DNA from: an uncultured Eggerthellaceae bacterium
GTDB lineage: Bacteria; Actinomycetota; Coriobacteriia; Coriobacteriales; Eggerthellaceae
Length of the DNA: 8,343 nt
Direction of reading: 5' to 3'
Assembly (NCBI GenBank): GCA_934670115.1
Contig: CAKUOV010000066.1
Location: forward strand, 1-8,343
Shown here: positions 5,548 through 8,343 of the stretch, piece after piece
Numbering within the stretch: position 1 is the stretch's first letter
Layout: every line of letters starts with the position of its first letter
Translations under genes and position numbers: made by a program
The notes under the pieces: model-generated
Told to the model about the DNA's origin: nothing
The model's input: only the letters and a program-made list of their open reading frames with translations
The model's database searches: none

Positions 5548-6405
5548 AGCAACCAAACCATCGCGCACCCACTGCGGAGCAGTTTCCGCAACGAAATAGC
5601 CGAACGCGCGATACATAATCAGCATGGCACCCGTTTCCACAAACGCGATCAAAATGCCGCCAATGATCATAACGATAATGCCGAACGCGCCCATGCCCGC
5701 AGCAAAACCGCCATCGCCATAAGCAAACGAAAGAATGCTCACACCGCCGAAGAGCGACATAATGAAACCAATGACCACAATCGCAACAAGGGCAAGAAGC
5801 TGCGGTGCCCAAGCGATAACAAGCGTCGATCCCAAGTTGGGCTTATACACGTCCCATACCTTCGACAGCTCAAACGCACTGCCCAGCGAACCGAACAGGG
5901 CAAGGCGTACCTGGCTTAGAATCAAACAGGGCAAAAGCACCAAGAACGCAATAGAAGCAAGAACGCCAATTATCGGAATAGAGCCCAGCAGGCCAAAGAC
6001 AACGCTCCACACCAGCGAGACAACGAAGGAGAAAAAGCCCAACGTGAAGGTGGCGCCCGTCAGATATTTAGCGGGCATCCCCTGATTGCGCCCCAACGCG
6101 GAATCGGCGCACCACATAAGACAGTAGCCCATCACAAAGAAGTTCACAATGGGAATGCACATCAAAATACACAGAACAACCAGGCGTCCTATCAGGCCTT
6201 TTTCGTTACGGAAGTCATTCCATGCGCGTGATAAGGGCGAGCCATTCGTAATTACTTGAGCTTGCGGCGACGGTGCAGCAAAACCCTGATTCGTTGATTG
6301 CGGAGAAGCCTGCTGCGTTACCTCTACAATAGGCGCACCGCAGTTCATGCAAAACTTTTGGCCCGGCTCAACAGAACCACCGCAGCTTGAGCAAAATCGT
6401 GCCAT
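5527..6405 (-). CDS. Double-zinc-ribbon multi-pass membrane protein (DUF4013-like), function unknown
   Basis: The 292-residue protein begins with a short zinc ribbon, Cys5-x2-Cys8 and Cys19-x2-Cys22, in the FCSSCG...KFCMNCG pattern found at the N-terminus of many uncharacterised membrane proteins. A flexible Q/S/P/A-rich linker follows (30-55), then five predicted membrane spans (about 72-95, 118-140, 144-166, 193-219 and 237-262) and a short C-terminal tail with little positive charge. The loop after the first span (CADSALGRNQGMPAKY, 99-114) recalls the DUF4013 family, but that match is from memory. Zinc ribbon and spans are seen; the role is unknown, possibly in membrane organisation or stress. 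GGAGAAAGGAA lies just before the ATG. It is flanked by 108 nt after the ABC-F gene and 304 nt before htrA, so it may be its own unit. Nothing suggests recent transfer. Confidence 0.85.
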   Translation of the reverse strand: MARFCSSCGGSVEPGQKFCMNCGAPIVEVTQQASPQSTNQGFAAPSPQAQVITNGSPLSRAWNDFRNEKGLIGRLVVLCILMCIPIVNFFVMGYCLMWCADSALGRNQGMPAKYLTGATFTLGFFSFVVSLVWSVVFGLLGSIPIIGVLASIAFLVLLPCLILSQVRLALFGSLGSAFELSKVWDVYKPNLGSTLVIAWAPQLLALVAIVVIGFIMSLFGGVSILSFAYGDGGFAAGMGAFGIIVMIIGGILIAFVETGAMLIMYRAFGYFVAETAPQWVRDGLVANPQARV

Positions 6406-6452
6406 ATCTGTTCCTTTCTCCTGGTAGCAAACAAAAGCTTCCTTTATGAAAC

Positions 6453-6479
6453 AGAATAACGCAAACAGGGCATCAGCAA
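6453..6479 (-). promoter_or_regulatory. Weak promoter candidate for the zinc-ribbon gene
   Basis: TTGCTG (6474-6479) and TATTCT (6453-6458) are separated by 15 nt on the minus strand, 47 nt ahead of the ATG. Each box has about four of six consensus bases and the spacing is short. No convincing terminator is seen after the ABC-F gene in this 108-nt gap, so readthrough is equally possible. Confidence 0.25.
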
Positions 6480-6513
6480 CGTTACGAGCAGGTATCAGTT
6501 GAGCACAAATTCG

Positions 6514-8343
6514 TTATTCGCCCAGCGTTTCCGCCAGATCAAGCCACTCAAGCTCCATGGCGTCTATCTGGTCGCGATAGCCCGCGATTTCCGCCTGAAT
6601 TTCGCCCAGTTTCACGTAATCGGAAGGGTCCGCCTGCCCCATACGCTCCTGAGCTTGCTCGATTTTGCCCCGCAGCGTTTCTGTTTTACGCTCCAACGAG
6701 GCCATTTGCTTGCGAAGTTCGCGCTGCTGACCGCCTGAGAGCTTCGGCTTTGCTGCAGCGCCGTTGGGAGCGAAACCCTCCACTGCGTCCGCAGATGCAC
6801 CAGCGCCAGCGCCTTGCACTGCCGCGCGAGCAGAAGCATCTTGCCCGCTGCCTGCGGAAACCGCCGCATTCGTTACGGTACGCGCGTCCGCTTCGCCCTG
6901 CGCCGCCGCCAGCCGCAAGTATTGGTCAACACCGCCGGGAAGATGCTGCAACGTGCCACCTATCAGGGCATACTGGTCATCGGTAACGCGCTCCATGAGG
7001 TAGCGGTCGTGCGTTACCAAAATCAGCGTGCCCGGCCAGCTATCAAGCATGTCTTCCACAACGGCCAGCATGTCAACATCCAAGTCGTTGCCTGGTTCGT
7101 CCAAAATCAGAACATTCGGCTCATCCAGCAAAATGAGCATCAGCGCAAGGCGGCGCTTCTGCCCACCCGAAAGATCACAGACCGGCTCGTTCAAATCCGC
7201 ATGCGAAAAGCCCAACCGCTCCAGAAGTTGCGCAGGTGTGGATTCCTTGCCGTCAAGCATCACGCGCGAATTATAGCGACCAATAACCTGCCTCACACGA
7301 TCGTTTCCAAACGCCTTCAGGTTGTCCAAATGCTGCGACAGCACGGCAAAGCGAACGGTCTGCCCAATGCGAACACGCCCCTTATCAGGCGTTATCTGAC
7401 CCTGAATAAGACGCAGCAGCGTTGTTTTGCCCGCGCCGTTTTCGCCCACAATGCCCACGCGGTCACCCGGGCCAATAAGCCACGTTACCTCTGAAAGCAC
7501 CGGCGGCTTACCATCAAAAGAAACCGTTACGTTCTCTATGTCGCACACGCGCTTTCCCAAACGAGCCATAGCCATGCGTTTCAGCTCCAACGTGTCACGC
7601 AAGGGCGGCACGTCGGCGATAAGCGCCTGAGCTGCGGCAACGTGGAATTTCGGCTTTGTTGCACGCGCACGGGCACCACGCGAGAGCCACGCAAGTTCTC
7701 TACGCAGCTGGTTTTGGCGCTTCTGTTCCGCCAAATCCGCCAAACGATCGCGCTCAACGCGCTGCATGATATACGCGGAAAAGCCACCTTCGAATGGTTC
7801 AACGTTACCGTTGACCACTTCCCACATGTTCAGGCAGACTTCGTCCAAAAACCAACGGTCATGCGTTACCACCAGCAGCGCGCCTTGTCCTGCGCGCCAT
7901 CGGTTTTTCAGGTGGCCGGCAAGCCATGTAATGGCACGAATGTCCAGATGGTTTGTGGGTTCGTCCAGAGCAAGAACATCCCAATCGCCTACCAAAAGGC
8001 GCGCCAAGTCAACGCGACGACGCTGCCCGCCCGAAAGCGTTCCCACCAAGCCATCCCAGGGAATATCGCTGAGAAGTCCCGCAATAATGTCACGGATTTT
8101 CGCATCGGCAGCCCATTCGTACGTTTCCCGGTTGCCCACCACGGCACGCTCGACGGTGCTTTCGTTGTCCAAGCTGTCCATTTGCCCCAGCATGCCAACC
8201 GATACGCCGTGAGTGCAGTAAACACGTCCGCTATCAGGCTCAACGGCGCCGGTCAGCACTTTGAGCAATGTTGATTTGCCGTCGCCATTGCGTCCAACAA
8301 TGCCAATGCGCGCACCTTCATCGACCCCCAGCGACAAATCGCT
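6514..8343 (-). CDS. ABC-F family ATPase, Uup-like (5' end outside the window)
   Basis: ABC-F proteins have two fused ATPase domains, no membrane part, and act on the ribosome; Uup has been linked to ribosome function and DNA metabolism. The visible 609 residues start inside the first domain, so some 25-35 residues are missing. Numbering from the first visible codon: Walker A GRNGDGKS (17-24), signature LSGGQRRR (103-110), Walker B LALDEPTNHLD (124-134), THD switch (160-162), a charged interdomain linker (about 190-255), second Walker A GENGAGKT (300-307), signature LSGGQKRR (391-398), Walker B LILDEPGNDLD (412-422) and THD (444-446). After an Ala/Gly-rich spacer (about 480-530) comes a C-terminal charged coiled coil (about 535-609), the Uup hallmark. 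DEPGNDLD has Gly where DEPTNDLD is usual; the catalytic Glu is kept. The frame runs unbroken past 8337 to the edge, so the TTG there is not the start. Confidence 0.93.
   Translation of the reverse strand, partial: SDLSLGVDEGARIGIVGRNGDGKSTLLKVLTGAVEPDSGRVYCTHGVSVGMLGQMDSLDNESTVERAVVGNRETYEWAADAKIRDIIAGLLSDIPWDGLVGTLSGGQRRRVDLARLLVGDWDVLALDEPTNHLDIRAITWLAGHLKNRWRAGQGALLVVTHDRWFLDEVCLNMWEVVNGNVEPFEGGFSAYIMQRVERDRLADLAEQKRQNQLRRELAWLSRGARARATKPKFHVAAAQALIADVPPLRDTLELKRMAMARLGKRVCDIENVTVSFDGKPPVLSEVTWLIGPGDRVGIVGENGAGKTTLLRLIQGQITPDKGRVRIGQTVRFAVLSQHLDNLKAFGNDRVRQVIGRYNSRVMLDGKESTPAQLLERLGFSHADLNEPVCDLSGGQKRRLALMLILLDEPNVLILDEPGNDLDVDMLAVVEDMLDSWPGTLILVTHDRYLMERVTDDQYALIGGTLQHLPGGVDQYLRLAAAQGEADARTVTNAAVSAGSGQDASARAAVQGAGAGASADAVEGFAPNGAAAKPKLSGGQQRELRKQMASLERKTETLRGKIEQAQERMGQADPSDYVKLGEIQAEIAGYRDQIDAMELEWLDLAETLGE

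Noticed and set aside
6814..7494. Plus-strand open frame of 226 codons, with another at 7642-8274
   Set aside because: Both are antisense to the ABC-F gene and have basic, His/Gln/Arg-rich translations typical of reverse-complement shadows.
8335..8337. TTG as start of the ABC-F gene
   Set aside because: The frame stays open to the window edge, and the segment before it (Ser-Asp-Leu) fits the usual lead into the first Walker A; a domain beginning here would lack its first strands.
1..8343. Hidden defence system, mobile element, CRISPR array or RNA gene
   Set aside because: No regular long repeats, terminal inverted repeats, transposase, integrase or tRNA-like cloverleaf was seen; nearly all of the window is accounted for by core genes in one orientation.

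Overview
The window is a core-genome stretch of a moderately GC-rich bacterium (roughly mid-50s % G+C by eye). All eight recognisable genes lie on the minus strand, so they are transcribed from high to low coordinates. Protein flavour suggests an actinobacterial lineage, most likely Coriobacteriia (Eggerthella/Slackia-like): an Uup-type ABC-F with an actinobacterial-style GDGKS P-loop, a double-zinc-ribbon membrane protein, and a membrane-anchored HtrA with a low-complexity cytoplasmic tail. This placement is an inference from recalled family resemblance, not a search.

In transcription order the window opens inside an Uup-like ABC-F ATPase (8343-6514, 5' end missing). It is followed by a zinc-ribbon multi-spanning membrane protein of unknown function (6405-5527), a 304-bp gene-free gap with a likely promoter and degenerate ~40-bp direct repeats, and a membrane-anchored HtrA/DegP-like serine protease with one PDZ domain (5222-3798). 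A strong intrinsic terminator (3660-3692) then separates this part from a tight housekeeping cluster: pyrH (UMP kinase), frr (ribosome recycling factor), uppS (undecaprenyl/polyprenyl diphosphate synthase), cdsA (CDP-diglyceride synthase) and the first 150 codons of dxr (DXP reductoisomerase), which runs off the low-coordinate end.

The pyrH-frr-uppS-cdsA-dxr order is the widely conserved bacterial block that usually follows rpsB-tsf and leads into rseP. It joins pyrimidine nucleotide supply and ribosome recycling to the lipid side of envelope building: Dxr makes MEP-pathway isoprenoid precursors, UppS builds the polyprenyl carrier for cell-wall glycans, and CdsA activates phosphatidic acid for phospholipids. 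Here htrA, not rpsB-tsf, sits immediately upstream of pyrH. Spacing tightens along the cluster (32, 59, 2 and 9 nt), with Shine-Dalgarno sequences inside or overlapping the preceding gene's end at cdsA and dxr, so translational coupling is likely.

I found no tRNA, rRNA, CRISPR array, insertion sequence or phage gene, and no convincing undescribed system. The points most worth a second look are non-coding: a perfect 13-bp hairpin without a U-tract between frr and uppS, the htrA/pyrH terminator with almost no room left for a pyrH promoter, and the repeats and small dyad in front of htrA. The zinc-ribbon membrane protein is the one gene of unknown function.
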